From the NCBI GenBank assembly GCA_900095095.1, contig FMBT01000384.1:109193-173192 (forward strand): a stretch of 64,000 nt of DNA. Reading direction: 5' to 3'. Every line of letters begins with the position of its first letter. Position 1 is the stretch's first letter. Shown in pieces: positions 44,870 to 56,518 of the stretch. The notes beneath the pieces are model-generated. The model was not told the DNA's origin. It searched no databases and saw only the letters and a list, made by a program, of their open reading frames with translations. The DNA comes from Fragilariopsis cylindrus CCMP1102 (lineage: Eukaryota > Bacillariophyta > Bacillariophyceae > Bacillariales > Bacillariaceae). Position numbers and translations under genes: made by a program.

Positions 44870-45608
44870 TAATTTGCTTTCTGTTGTGTCGCCGAGAGAA
44901 TCTTTGTGGAATCTCGCGCGAGAGCTGCTGCTACATTTGCATGATGGGATTGTTCTTTGCGTGTCAGAATTACGACGCGTTATGTAATATTTAAGGCAAT
45001 AATTCATTAGAGCCGTTGATTTTGACTACGAACAATGCGACTACTGTACCATTGACGATGTAATAGTTTAGGCAATAATTCATTAGAGCCCTCGATTTGA
45101 CCACGAACAATAATATCTTTATCCGATGCATATTTTTCGTTTTGTTCTGTTGTTTTCCGAACAACGATGACGACAGAGAACAAACAACGAAGAAGAATCC
45201 AGTCACATCCAATAGAAAGTGCGAATGCAATAATAATAATATGATGTCGTGTTTCTTATTCTCATGATAACATCCAATAGAAAGTGCAAATGCAGTTTTT
45301 GAGAGATGCGGATGATTTTTTATGAGTCGACGTATCAATAAAATCATAAAATCATTATAAAAAATATCGAACAAGCCAGGTAAGGAAGGAAGAAAGATCT
45401 GCAAATCGAGGATGTGAAACGACGATGATGTCGTTGATGGCCACCCTCGCTTATTACCTTTGACTATATATACTACTACTAACACACCGGTCTCTCTCTC
45501 TCTCTCAATTTTTGTACGTTTCTTCCCTTTTCGTTCTGCAATACTTTTTTCTAAATTCTGAAGAAACCGGCATTCCACATAAAACAAAAATAAACGCAAT
45601 ACAATACC
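44870..45608. other. Intergenic region with short direct duplications
   Basis: GGCAATAATTCATTAGAGCC occurs at about 44994 and 45073. ACATCCAATAGAAAGTGC occurs at about 45206 and 45267. A CT tract at 45491-45505 lies about 100 bp upstream of the Hint gene start. No gene is seen on either strand apart from a frame antisense to the Hint gene. Confidence 0.6.
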
Positions 45609-46448
45609 ATGAAGATTTCCTACCTCGCGGCTTACTCCCTCGCATTCTTCTCCTCTTCGGCCGCGTTGGTTTCGGCCGGAACATGTACCTGTACGGGCGG
45701 TAGTCCTACTTCCGATGATTTTTGTAATACTACTGGTACCGGCGTATATAATGTCGACAGTGCATATGCATATGATGCCCACTGTAAAACGGATGCGATG
45801 TGCGGCAAATATGAGAATGCCAAGTCGGAATGTAGCGGGGTTGAACAAGATTGCTTCTCGGGTAGCGCGCTGCTCTATTCGTGCACACAACACGAGTATG
45901 TTGCCGCACGCACGATCAAGGTAGGAGATGCGGTGCGTGCCATGGCGGCCGTCAGTGGTGTGCCGACGTGTTCGGAAGTGTACCATGTCTACCAACACAC
46001 CGATAAAGCCGATCATGCCTATGAAGCGTATGCCATTGAGCTGGAGGGTCATGATGCCGCCCTCGAAGTTTCTTCCAATCATATGGTGTACGTGGGTGAA
46101 TCGTACAAAGACCGTCATGCCGTCCGTGCTGCGAGTGTGATGGTCGGTGACCGTCTCGTGGCGTTGCAGGGTTCCTCGGTTGTGACCGGTATTAAAGCCG
46201 TGCCCGTTCCGGATCTTGTGAACGTCTTGACGTACGAACCAGCGTTACATGTCGGTACCAACGAGGAAAATCCAGTCATTGTTTCCGCATATTCGTACAA
46301 TGAATTCTATTATCATTATTTCTACGCAACACCCTTGCGTGCGGCGTACTCGGCCTTTGGTAATCGCTTCGAAGCGGTCCAATTATCGGCGATGAAAACT
46401 GCCGAAGAATATGTCGCCAAACCCTTCTTACGTGCCGTCGTCAGTTAA
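45609..46448 (+). CDS. Secreted Hedgehog/intein (Hint) domain protein
   Basis: A single exon of 279 residues. The signal peptide is MKISYLAAYSLAFFSSSAALVSA. A Cys-rich segment follows (TCTCTGGSP ... CGKYENAKSEC). The Hint domain starts at DCFSGSALL: C82-F83 is the autoprocessing Cys of Hog domains. Next come IKVGDAV, the SSNHMVYV block (H158, equivalent to the TxxH of hedgehog), RAASVMVGDRLVAL and a final VIVSAYSY, like the V.aS.Y end of Hog. Hog domains cleave themselves to release the N-terminal segment, often with lipid attachment. Here the N-terminal product would be a small Cys-rich peptide. Codons are richer in G/C at third positions than in the neighbours, which fits high expression or a different origin. 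The stop is about 10 bp before a 3' flank shared with 43805-44037. Confidence 0.85.
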   Translation: MKISYLAAYSLAFFSSSAALVSAGTCTCTGGSPTSDDFCNTTGTGVYNVDSAYAYDAHCKTDAMCGKYENAKSECSGVEQDCFSGSALLYSCTQHEYVAARTIKVGDAVRAMAAVSGVPTCSEVYHVYQHTDKADHAYEAYAIELEGHDAALEVSSNHMVYVGESYKDRHAVRAASVMVGDRLVALQGSSVVTGIKAVPVPDLVNVLTYEPALHVGTNEENPVIVSAYSYNEFYYHYFYATPLRAAYSAFGNRFEAVQLSAMKTAEEYVAKPFLRAVVS

Positions 46449-46457
46449 TTGAATTCA

Positions 46458-46705
46458 ATGGTGAAGAAGAAGAAGACGACGACGACGTAGACAACGTCGA
46501 TGCGTGCGCATGCAATGAAGATTATGATGGAACTAGCTAAGCTAACTAAGGTATCGTCGGGTTACGTTAGATATATGTACTTCTCAAAAAGTATTTCTTC
46601 TTTTTGAATGGCAGTTACTTAATTTATCTTACGTTAATGTTTTATCTTTAATTTTGTGTGGTATTTGTAGCTAGTTGTTTACTATAACTATAATTGTAGA
46701 TATAC
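46458..46705 (+). repeat. 3' flank cassette, copy 2
   Basis: Direct repeat of 43805-44037, from ATTCAATGGTGAAGAAG to GTAGCTAGTTGTTTACTATAACTATAATTGTA, with substitutions and small indels. It follows the Hint gene, so two unrelated genes share a 3' region. Confidence 0.85.
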
Positions 46706-46747
46706 TGTAGATATATATTATGTATAGGTATTATTGTTTTTATATTT

Positions 46748-48773
46748 TTAATCAAGATCAAGAACTTCTTCTCCATCTAAATCTTCATCATCATTATCTG
46801 AATCATTTTCATTTTCATCTTGATCCCAATCTTCATTATCATCCATATAATCACCACTACCACTACCATCTTCCTCATCACCATCTTCTGGTGACATATT
46901 CCATTTTTCTGCTTCTGCTTCCATACGAATACGACGTTGACGTTCAATTTCTTTAATTTCTTCCGGTGTTTTTTCTTTATAATTTGGATTTGATTTTCGA
47001 TGTTCATCACGTCGCCTATCACGTTCTGCCTTTCTACCTTCCGCACTACCGTCATTTTCACCAGTAAATGCACCACCACTTGAACCACTTGATGAAGAAC
47101 CACTACCACCACCTTCTTCACGATTCTTACGACGTTGACGTTTGGCATTTTCTTCTTTTTCTAATTTTTTGGTACGTGTTTTAATTGTTGGTGTTGTGGA
47201 GACCTTCGTCATAATATCATCCAGATTACTACCAGAAGTAACCGATGCCACTAAATTGGACATTGGACCATAGGCAACATCAACATCTAATGCAATTGCT
47301 GTTGTTTTTAATCGTGAATTTTCCGTTTTCGATTTATCGGTGGTACCACTTGTTTTCTTAAAGACAATAAATCGTGGCATACCAGGTATTAATTCTGGTA
47401 AAAATTCTGCCTCTAATCCTTTAACATACAATACCGATGTATCGACTGCCGCAAATGTCACGGCTGGATATTCGACCACTAATTTAGTGATCGCATCCTT
47501 CACATATTTCGGTGATACTTTGGATCCCTTTAATAATAATGCACATACGTCCTTATCTAAACATTTCGAACGTAAATCTTGTGTGGTTTCAATTTTTTCA
47601 GATCGTGGTTCTAATAGATTTTTTAATGCCTTTGTTAACATCTTACCAGTTTTTAAAAATTTCGCTGGTACCTATACAATAAATATAGTATAGTATTGCA
47701 ATAGTAATAGTAAATTTGAGAGGGTATAGAGAGATAGGAATTGTATATATAGTTTTATAAAGTGGGTGAGAATCGGTAAAACGAATGATTGAGTAAGATA
47801 AAATTCCATACCGTGAATTGAATTGAATTGAATTGAATTGAGGGTTTGTTCTATGATTTGTGGTTTTGGGTAGTAGTACACGAATTATAGAATAAAATCT
47901 TGGTCGATTGATTTGATTGATTGTGTCGAACACCACCAACACCAAACAACAACACCAACACCAAAAAACTGTCGAATAGGATCGATCACGTCACTTTTTC
48001 ACACAATGATTCATTTGTCTTGATTTTAATCTTTAAAATTGTTGAGTGGTCTTGTTCGGTTTGTCGTCGAACGAACGAACAGGATCCCACCAAAGTGCAG
48101 GTCAGGAAGGCAGGCACATTCGTATTTGCCATCCCCTTCTTCTTGTCTACTTCTCGCCTCTCGTCTCGCCATCGTATCGCATCCCATCGTATCCCATCGT
48201 ATTCTACTACTAGACAAATCAACACAGATACACGAATGCAATCACAATTGCACCAACACGAACACAATAAACGTATCACAAACGTAACAAACGTACCTGT
48301 TTGGGTGGACCAATGGATCCGGAGACAAAAATGATTGGTTTTGTTTTTTTATTTAAGGATTTAGAAAAACGTTCCATTACTGTCTTTTTTTCTTCAGTAA
48401 ATAACATCGATGTATCACAATCTAGTAGACGAAATTGACACGGTGCCGATCCATCATTGGCAGCATCTTGAAAGACAGAAGAGATAGGATAGATTGCATT
48501 CGAGGGATAACATAATGTTGCATAATTTGTATTTGTACCAGTAGTGATATCTTCACCAAATAATAATTCACGTAATTCTAATTCATTAATACTATTATTA
48601 GATTCTGATGAGATATCCACTCTTAATATTTCTTTGGCAATCATACCACGGAAGATATAATAACATAATACTGCTACAACTACGCCAATACTTGGTTTGA
48701 TATATTGATCTAATGGTGGTGGTTTATCACGTTTTGAACCACCTTTCGTAGCTGATTTTGTTTTTGGTGCCAT
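46748..48773 (-). CDS. Membrane-anchored protein with possible thioredoxin-like domain and acidic tail (2 exons)
   Basis: Exon 1 is 48297-48773 and exon 2 is 46748-47671, about 466 residues; the intron of 625 nt is in phase 0. The N-terminus is basic (MAPKTKSATKGGSKRDKPP), then a single membrane span (IGVVVAVLCYYIFRGMIA, about residues 29-46). The part at about residues 100-270 alternates strands and helices (QFRLLDCDTSMLF, PIIFVSGSIGPPKQ, VCALLLKGSKVS, VTFAAVDTSVLYV, LIPGMPRFIVFKK). That order, with a cis-Pro-like MPRFIVF, resembles a thioredoxin fold without CxxC. A charged coiled coil follows (KLEKEENAKRQRRKNREEGG; EEIKEIERQRRIRMEAEAEK) and then an acidic DNEDWDQDENEND tail. It may be an ER membrane protein. 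The family is not recognised. Confidence 0.78.
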
Positions 48774-49600
48774 AATTATATTTTTTTAATTCTTTTTCTT
48801 TCCTTTCTTTCTTTTCTTTTTCTTTTTATTCTTTTCTTTATCTTCCACTGCGTTCACTCTCACACTTGTCTTCGTCTTCTTCTTATCCTCTTATCCTCTT
48901 ATTACTTAATTTATTTAATCTGCCTCTGTCGTCGTCGTCGTCGCTCTGTTTGTTGTTGTTGTTGTTGTTGTCGTCGTCTTGTTAGCGTACAGTACAGGAT
49001 ATCTTTACTGTACGTACTTCGCTCGATCTTAAAAATGTCTGTCTGTCTGTCTGTACTGTACATCGATCGTAAAGGCAACTCGTTGCTTTCTTCTTAAAAA
49101 AAGGCGCAGACTTTGTTTGTGAAATCGTGCGGTCGTGGTGTGAGCACGCACTGAAACTGCACAGCACAACTAACTAACTAACTTGTGTTGCAGTGTGTTT
49201 GATTGCCACGTGTCGAGACAAAATCAGTTGACAGCCAAAAACACTACCGTTAGTAAGTACTGTAGGACCTACAGTGTTCGGTTGTACATACATACATCAT
49301 AGAAATAATACACACAGTACTACTTCTTACTTACTTTCTGTACAGTACATAGTATTATTTAGATACCATCATAAGCATTATTAGCATCACACCAGCATTC
49401 TATCAGCATAGCATATATTATTGATAGCACCACATTCATAGCATTCATATCATACCTCTCCACTGATATTGATCTGTTTAAATACAAACTTAGTAGACAA
49501 AATATAGATATTGGTAACATGGCACACTTACTCTTAAATAGGGAGGAAAAGTGTTTGTGTAATTTGGGTCATTGAGGGAGAGGGGGGGGGAGGGGGTTCT
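48774..49600. other. Intergenic region with CT-rich and GTC/GTT repeat tracts and a G-run
   Basis: TTTTCTTTCC-type pyrimidine tract at about 48785-48840, GTCGTCGTC/GTTGTTGTT run at 48927-48975, CTGT repeats at about 49036-49054. GGGAGAGGGGGGGGGAGGGGG near 49576-49597 could form a G-quadruplex. No gene is seen. Confidence 0.55.
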
Positions 49601-52100
49601 ATGTGGTTGTATTATTATCATAGCATAATATTATTATATAGGGACATGCAAGTATAGCAAATTTCAAATTGACCCAGCACAACACTGTTGGTTACTATAC
49701 TAGCCAAGTACTACTTCAATACTACACCACAGCCCAGTTTGGCATGGTAGTTGCAACAAGGTAAGACACATTAAAATCACAACTCATCCACTAGGTATGA
49801 TGATATTGAATATTATATACCCATTGAATAACACTGTTGTTGTGTAATGCATGGGAGGGGGATCACACCATACCAACCACTCAGTTGAGTAGTAGACAGA
49901 AGATGAATAGATAGCTCATAAAAATGATTTTACTTTAGACACCAAATTACAAACTATCATAATATCTTAACAACAGCCTTAACAGGATATAGGACTATTC
50001 CAGCTATAAGGAATCTGGTGGTATGTTGTTGTGTGTGTGTAATTTTGAAGACACAAAACAGTAACAGTTAGTAAGTTCAAACACAACAACCAATGCTGTA
50101 GGTTCAAAACCAAAACATAAGACTAAGCACCATGTCAAAAACAGAGGAAGAAATAATCAACCTAACAGATATTATCCAAAACAACAGCATGTCAACTCTC
50201 ATCAGCATCACTAGAGCAAAGGAGAGGAATCCATCAGCGGGCAATACACAACATGATCATAGGCATTCATACAATATTATATGTAGCACCAGTGACTGGC
50301 TTAAAAAAAGACAAGTCATTCCACCAACCAATCCAGGATGGGACGACACATTTTAAAAACAACAGCATGTGTCAACTCTCATCAGCATCACTAAAGAGAA
50401 ATCCATCAGCCTTGATACATTATACACATATGTAGCACCAGTGACAGGCTTAACAAAAAGACATGCCACATCTCAAATCATTCCACCAACCAATCCAGGA
50501 GAATATGATGGGACAACACATCTTTAAAGCTGGAAGTCCATAAGGCAGAACAATTATCATGGAAATCATGCAAACTTGCACAAGCAGCAACAAAGACGAT
50601 GGTCATGTGTGCATTCAAAGAATACCCCCCTCCTCAAGTTACATAATGATAAAGGAGATATCATTAAATGTATACAGCAGTAGAACTATTTGATCATCTA
50701 ATGGCACAATACATACAACTAGAGGATGTATCAGGCCAAATGATAGAACTAAACAAAATCCTTGAAAAGTCATATGATCGATATGAAGAACCATAGATGC
50801 AAGAAATACCCTCAAATATCATTAAATGAAATCATAGAAGAACTCACCTACCTCAAATCAGACATTATAAAACATGGAAAGAACTGGAATTGCAAATGCA
50901 GTCAAAGAACAAGTGGATCAAAACAAAGAAAACCACCAACACATTCTAGCTCAAGCAACAGTTGAAGCTGATGAAATATCATTAGAATAATTGAAAGAGG
51001 AACAAGCACAATTATATGCAGCCCTAATGGCAAATCCGCCACCACCATCGCATCACAGTAACAACCATCACCACTGCAGGGCACTACAGTGGCAACAATC
51101 AACAAAAGCACTAAGTGACAAAGTTCAATTGACCAAAAGCAGGAAGTGGAGGAGGTGGAGGCGGCAGAAGTGGACAATACAGAAAAGCAGAGAAAAAATT
51201 ATCCATCAAATGGAAAGGATGGAATCAGAACAACTCAAAGACGGGACAACAACAATTATATTACTGATGAAGATATGGCTATAAACACACAAGCATGACA
51301 CGCCTGTATATTGTAGACACAGTAAATCACAAGAAGGAAGCAGCAGCAACAAACATAATGATGAACAGATCCATCTGCACTTAACATATATCTCAGACCA
51401 TGGAGAGACTTGAAGTTTTGCAAGTAAAATAAAATATTAGAAATAATAAATAAATCACAATGCTATTATTCCTGGAGTAACAAGAAGCTAAAACCAACAC
51501 TACTAGAAACAATTTTAGCAAATTCAACAACAATCTACACATTCGCTGATTCAGGAGCAATTAAATACTTCTTCCAGAACAAAAACATTGAAAAGATTAG
51601 TTGCAATTCAATCAATGGAATCTTTATGGACAACAGCATTATAAATCCAAGAACTATCAATGAAAAGCAAAAAAAACAGCATACCATTTCAGTGAAATGG
51701 AACAACCACTGCTTTCAATTCCATTATAAGCAGATCAGATGAAGACAATATTGTGGTAGTAAAAAATGATAAGAAAGCAAAGATAATAGCACATGAACAG
51801 CCATCTGTACCACTATTACATGCTGTAAATAGCGCATACCACCATACCAACTTATTGTAATGATGTTGTTAATGGCATACTGCAATGCCACAATAGGATC
51901 ATGCCACTACTGGTCAAAACACTTTGTGTAATGCAATCAACAATGATTGGATTGGTATCTTTTCCTGGATAACATGTCAACATAACACACACACACACAT
52001 ACACACACATTTCTACTGAGAAAATAATATTATTGTCTATAGTTGATATGAGAACACCTCAGATGATCACCACCGCGGCCCCTTCTGTATTCTGCATTAG
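49600..52100 (+). mobile_element. Relic LTR retrotransposon (gag and protease remnants)
   Basis: Decayed plus-strand coding is visible. Near 50320-50345 and again at 50490-50525 it reads PTNPG..DDT / PTNPGEYDGTTHL, a motif I associate with diatom and oomycete Copia-like Gags. Nearby pieces (LSWKSCKLAQAATKTMVMCA; LFDHLMAQYIQLEDVSGQM) fit Gag helices. At about 51530-51575 the frame gives IYTFADSGAIKYFF, the DSGA active site of a retropepsin. Stops and frame changes are frequent, and no integrase or reverse transcriptase is recognisable. LTRs were not found. The exact ends are uncertain. Confidence 0.6.
50175..50530 (+). repeat. Tandem duplication inside the relic retrotransposon
   Basis: AACAACAGCATG(TG)TCAACTCTCATCAGCATCACT, GTAGCACCAGTGAC-GGCTTAA-AAAAGACA and CATTCCACCAACCAATCCAGGA each occur twice, roughly 175 bp apart, in the same order. 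This is one internal duplication that arose before or during decay. Confidence 0.8.
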
Positions 52101-53060
52101 AATATATTATGTGTATGTATACCAGTAATGCATTATTTATTATGTATTTACATAATATGTATGAACATATGTAATTGTATGTGTTGGAGGAGGGTTCATT
52201 TGGGAGCTCATCACATTTGAGGGTACATTAAAAAATTCACGATCTAATATTTTTTACGTGTAAATAATGAGACGTGTTATCGCTCAATCCATAGTATGCA
52301 AGAGCATAAAATAATTTATTTACGTTTTTGTATGTTTGTGAGCGAGTAATTCTTTGTAAATGAACACGCATCAAACACACTTCCTATGTATATTTTTCAA
52401 CGGTCATCACCTAACGATACAACAACATACGGTATTAATCACAAATTTTATTCCGATAAGTATGATTGTACATTTATATTGAATTTGTTCGTTTGTAATA
52501 CACATTTAATAACACATCGTTCAACGACATATAACACTAATATTCAACGGCAAGAAATATTAATATCAAAACTATTGTCGTTCCATTGCCCCACACCGTT
52601 GAATTTGTTGCGATTGCCTATATAATTGGGTCCGGATAGTACCTGAGATCGCTGAATTCTATACAATTATGGATCTGTTGTCCGTGCTACTTCTACAGGC
52701 ATGGCCTATATTATAGAAATGGGACTCCCCATAATTGTCCTTTTAATAGCTGTAGTCCGTTGATTTCCATAGTAATATGTGTGAACTATTTCTTCGTGTC
52801 TAACTGCTATTTGCTATTAACCTCCAAAACTACAATATAGTAATATGTGTTTCTTCTTGTGATTATTGCGTTTTGGTACTATCCATCGAAGTCTAAATGC
52901 TATTAACCTCCAACAAAACTGCATCTCTTCTCATAAAACTTAAAATTTGTGTGACAACAAAATTCCAAAAATCAAACTACCGTAGATTTAAGTGATTCAG
53001 TAAAATTTCAACTACAACGATTTGGTGATACTAATTAATAGTAATAGTGATAGTGATAAT
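52101..53060. other. Intergenic region with an imperfect direct repeat
   Basis: ATAGTAATATGTGT...TTTCTTC...TCTAA-TGCTATTAACCTCCAA is present twice (about 52770-52825 and 52837-52915). An open frame at 52386-52625 shows no domain. The rest is AT-rich spacer ending at the FAS1 gene. Confidence 0.5.
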
Positions 53061-54834
53061 ATGAAACTTTCTACTTCCTTCACGTTCATGGCAATCATCG
53101 GAACGGATATTGTCTCCGCTTCCGACAGAAGAAAACACGTTCGAGGTGAATCATCATCATTAGAACGCAATTTACAATTTGGAGCAGGAATTTCTAACAG
53201 AATAAATGCAGGTCAATTAACTGAAGTAGCAGATGGTCTCACTAGTATATTAGGTAGAAAAAGTAAAAGTAAAGGAAAAGGGGGAAAAAAAGGAAAAGGA
53301 AACAAGACAGTTACACTTGGAGAATGTTCTACTATCTGTGGGGATGCAACGACCAATCGTCAACCTGTGTGTAACGCAGCGACACAAGAAACATGGAAAA
53401 GTGACGTCGGTGCATGTTGTTGTGTTGGTGGTATTAGTTATTTAAAATTTGTTTTTGATACAGACAATGCTCCTACCAATAACAGAAATATCATGGGTAC
53501 ATTCACTATCGATGCGAATGAGGCGCGATCATCTGCATTCTCCACAATATCCCCAGCTGAAGCTTTGACTGATGACTGGTATGCGGATGCGGATGATGAC
53601 AGTCTAGCTTCACGTAAAGGTTCAGCGAAGGGTACACAAGAAAATATCTTCATCGTTGATTGCACTGAAGATTGTCTTACCGATCCACTTAATCGTATAC
53701 CATGTGAGAGCAAATCAAAGGCACTACCTGGAGTTATGAATGGTTCCAAGATTTGTATTGTAAATTTCGGCGAAGACAATGAATTCAACGTCCCCGACTT
53801 TACTTTAAGATTCCCTACCAACACTATGGCATACTTTACTGCAGATGGAAAAGCATTCGAAACAAATATTCACACCAGTTGTTCCAAACCAGCAGTTGCA
53901 CCTTGGGCTGCGCCTTTGATGACTGCCGGTAATAGTGACGATACTCCTGTAAATCTTGAATCTTATTCTGGATCTGATATTGTCTTAGCCTTTGAAGGTG
54001 GAATTAGTACATCATACTATGAAGGTGCATTTGCCGACAAAAGTACAAACGAAGCTGGATTCGAATTAGATCAGGACTGTGGATGTGATTGTGGTTCTAC
54101 ACCTACTCCGGAACCTACATTTTTCCCAACGACAATGGGTCCAGATATTTCATGTCGTCCATCACCCGCTCCTACTGAAGGAACACGGCCACCAACTCCA
54201 GCACCAAACGGTGATGTTGTTTTATCGGAGGAACCTTCTGCTGAACCTACTGTAGAACCTTCTACTATGCCTACATTCTCTCCAACACCTTCACCGGTCG
54301 ATCAAACACCTGAACCTTCTACTTTTGCTCCTACTACTTCCGAACCGACTCCGGCACCTACTGGTACTCCTACATCCTTACCATCACCTGGACCTTCTCC
54401 GGCACCTTCTCCGGCACCTACTCCAAAACCTACTCCAAAACCTACTCCAAAACCTACTCCAAAACCTACTCCGGAACCTACTCCGGAACCTACTCCGGCA
54501 CCATCTGATGAACCTACTGTAACTCCTACCCACTGTAAACCTACGTTTCCTCCAACTGTTAGAACGAATCCACCAACTGATGAACCATCTCCATCACCAG
54601 AACAAAATACCGATCTTTCTCCTGAACCTTCTGCAGCACCTACCCACTGTAATCCTACGCCACTTCCATCGTGTAACACTGATGATCATGAACCTTCTAT
54701 TCCTACTTCTGATGCGTCTGAATTTGGTCAAGCAAGTGTAATGTTCGCCGAATCAAGTAATACCTGCGGAGAAAATAGCGATACATCCTCTATTTGTAAG
54801 TTTGTTTTGTTTTGTTTTGTTTTGTTTTGTTTTG

Positions 54835-54880
<46 letters not shown>

Positions 54881-55558
54881 ATACATATTGTGTCTACTAT
54901 TTCGACGTTCGTTCCTTGCTTTCTTGTAAGAACATACATCTTGTACAACGACAACAACTAATTGATTTTTTTTACTACTACTCTCTTTCTCTATTTCTCT
55001 ACACAACACACGATACACACACACACACACACACAACACACAACACACAACACACAACACAACGCAACACACAAATACTATCTATATACAGTGGATTATA
55101 TTTGTTCATTGAATAACTTTAGCTTGTTCTGTTCGGCTGTAACTAAGGCCGGACTTACTACATTACTTGGTGGATTTGATGTAGAACCATCGGATGATAT
55201 TATTACTGTTTATGCGGTAATCAATAAGGGTATGAACTCAGCTGGATTAACTGCAAATGCAATCGAAAACAAGATGACTGCAGATGCATTAAAGGAGATT
55301 TTATTAACTCATATTGAAAGTGGATCAATTCTAGCTGATTCATTAGCTTGTGGTGATCAACAACCAACATTATTAGGTGGTACATACAGTACGATGATTG
55401 ATTGTCCTGAATCAGCAAACGGTATTAGTACAAAGACTATTTCTGGATTCTTCAATACAAATAACAATAGAGCAACGATCTTAACACCAAAGGATATTCC
55501 ACTTTGTAATGGATTAATCCAACCAATCGATCATCTCATTAAGGTTGTTCAATTTTAA
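53061..55558 (+). CDS. Secreted surface protein with Pro/Thr stalk and C-terminal fasciclin (FAS1) domain (2 exons)
   Basis: Exons 53061-54795 and 55092-55558 give about 733 residues; the intron is in phase 1. I chose ATG 53061 over 53022 because it directly gives a signal peptide (MKLSTSFTFMAIIGTDIVSA). A Lys/Gly patch (KSKGKGGKKGKGNK) and a Cys cluster (CSTICGD ... CCCVGG) lead into a beta-rich domain with ETNIHTSCSKP near residue 266, like bacterial/algal surface domains. A TPxP/EPTPEPTPxP stalk covers about residues 344-553. Exon 2 is a FAS1 domain: LDYICSLNNFSLFCSAVTKAG, TADALKEILLTHIESGSIL, TLLGGTYSTM, DIPLCNGLIQPIDHLIKV. FAS1 domains mediate cell adhesion. The splice rebuilds SI|LDYICSL. 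The intron holds TTTTG, GT and CA microsatellites. Confidence 0.9.
54796..55091. repeat. Microsatellite-filled intron of the FAS1 gene
   Basis: In order: (TTTTG)n at about 54803-54838, (GT)n at about 54839-54878, (CA)n at about 55015-55034 and ACACA-type pentamers to about 55070. Inverted GT and CA runs could pair in the transcript. Confidence 0.85.
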
Positions 55559-56518
55559 AGAAAGAGAGAAGAAACAGAACGAAACGAAACGCTAAAATTG
55601 ATTCAATCATCATTATTTTACCGTATCAATCAATCACCTAATTGTCCATCATTATCTACCTACCTACCTACCTACCTACATCATATTGAACCGTATATCT
55701 ACATGAAGAAAAGTACATACTCACGAAAAAAAGTAAGAAAAGGAAAAAAAATTAAAATTGTGAAATTTACCAACACCCCCTTGTAACAATAATGAAGAAG
55801 AAAATATTAAGTAAATCTATATTATATAAAACTAATACAACTAAATGTTTAAGAAAAAAAAGAAACACACACAACGCACACTCTTACTTTGTTATATTCT
55901 ATATCATATCTTTTATCTTATTATAAGACGTCGTCGTGACTTACGTTAATCTTTTCGTAGTTTTTAATCCCACGTAATTATCTTGATTTTAATCGTGTTT
56001 AGTACACGACTGACTTACAAACGGAAGGGCCAGTATTGTCGTTTACAATAATAGGCCTAGTTAGAAATGATTATTAGATAGACGATGATGCCCCCCCCCC
56101 TGCCCCCCAAGTGAAATGGATCTTTATATTTTTAAGGAATTACAGTTGCTAACAAGTTTGCTTCGACAATGATTTGCCATGGTTTGATGATATACTACAG
56201 TACTGCCTGCTATTAGATGAAACATCAGCATGCAAATAATGCAATGGACGGCATCATCAGGACAAACAATGGAAGAAGGATAACAATTAATATAACAGCA
56301 CTTATATGAAATGCAATTAAAATTATGTTTTTATGAAGCTGCAGTACAAGTTATATAATTATCATAATCTTCTCTTTCCGTCCGCTTGCCTTTTTCCGAC
56401 TCCAATAATCTACCTTTCGCTATAGAATGAATCCCTATAATTTCCTTTCGGTACCTAGTAAATCGTCATCTCTATCCGTTAGTTATTGTGATTGTTTCCT
56501 TTCCTTTACCTTATTTTC
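55559..56518. other. Intergenic region with CTAC and C-run tracts
   Basis: (CTAC)n at about 55654-55679 and a CCCCCCCCCCTGCCCCCC run at about 56091-56108. The rest is AT-rich and no gene is seen. It separates the convergent FAS1 and methyltransferase-like genes. Confidence 0.5.

Noticed and set aside
44991-46118. 375-codon minus-strand frame
   Set aside because: Half of it is antisense to the Hint gene, whose codon bias removes stops from the opposite strand. The rest is repeat-rich spacer.
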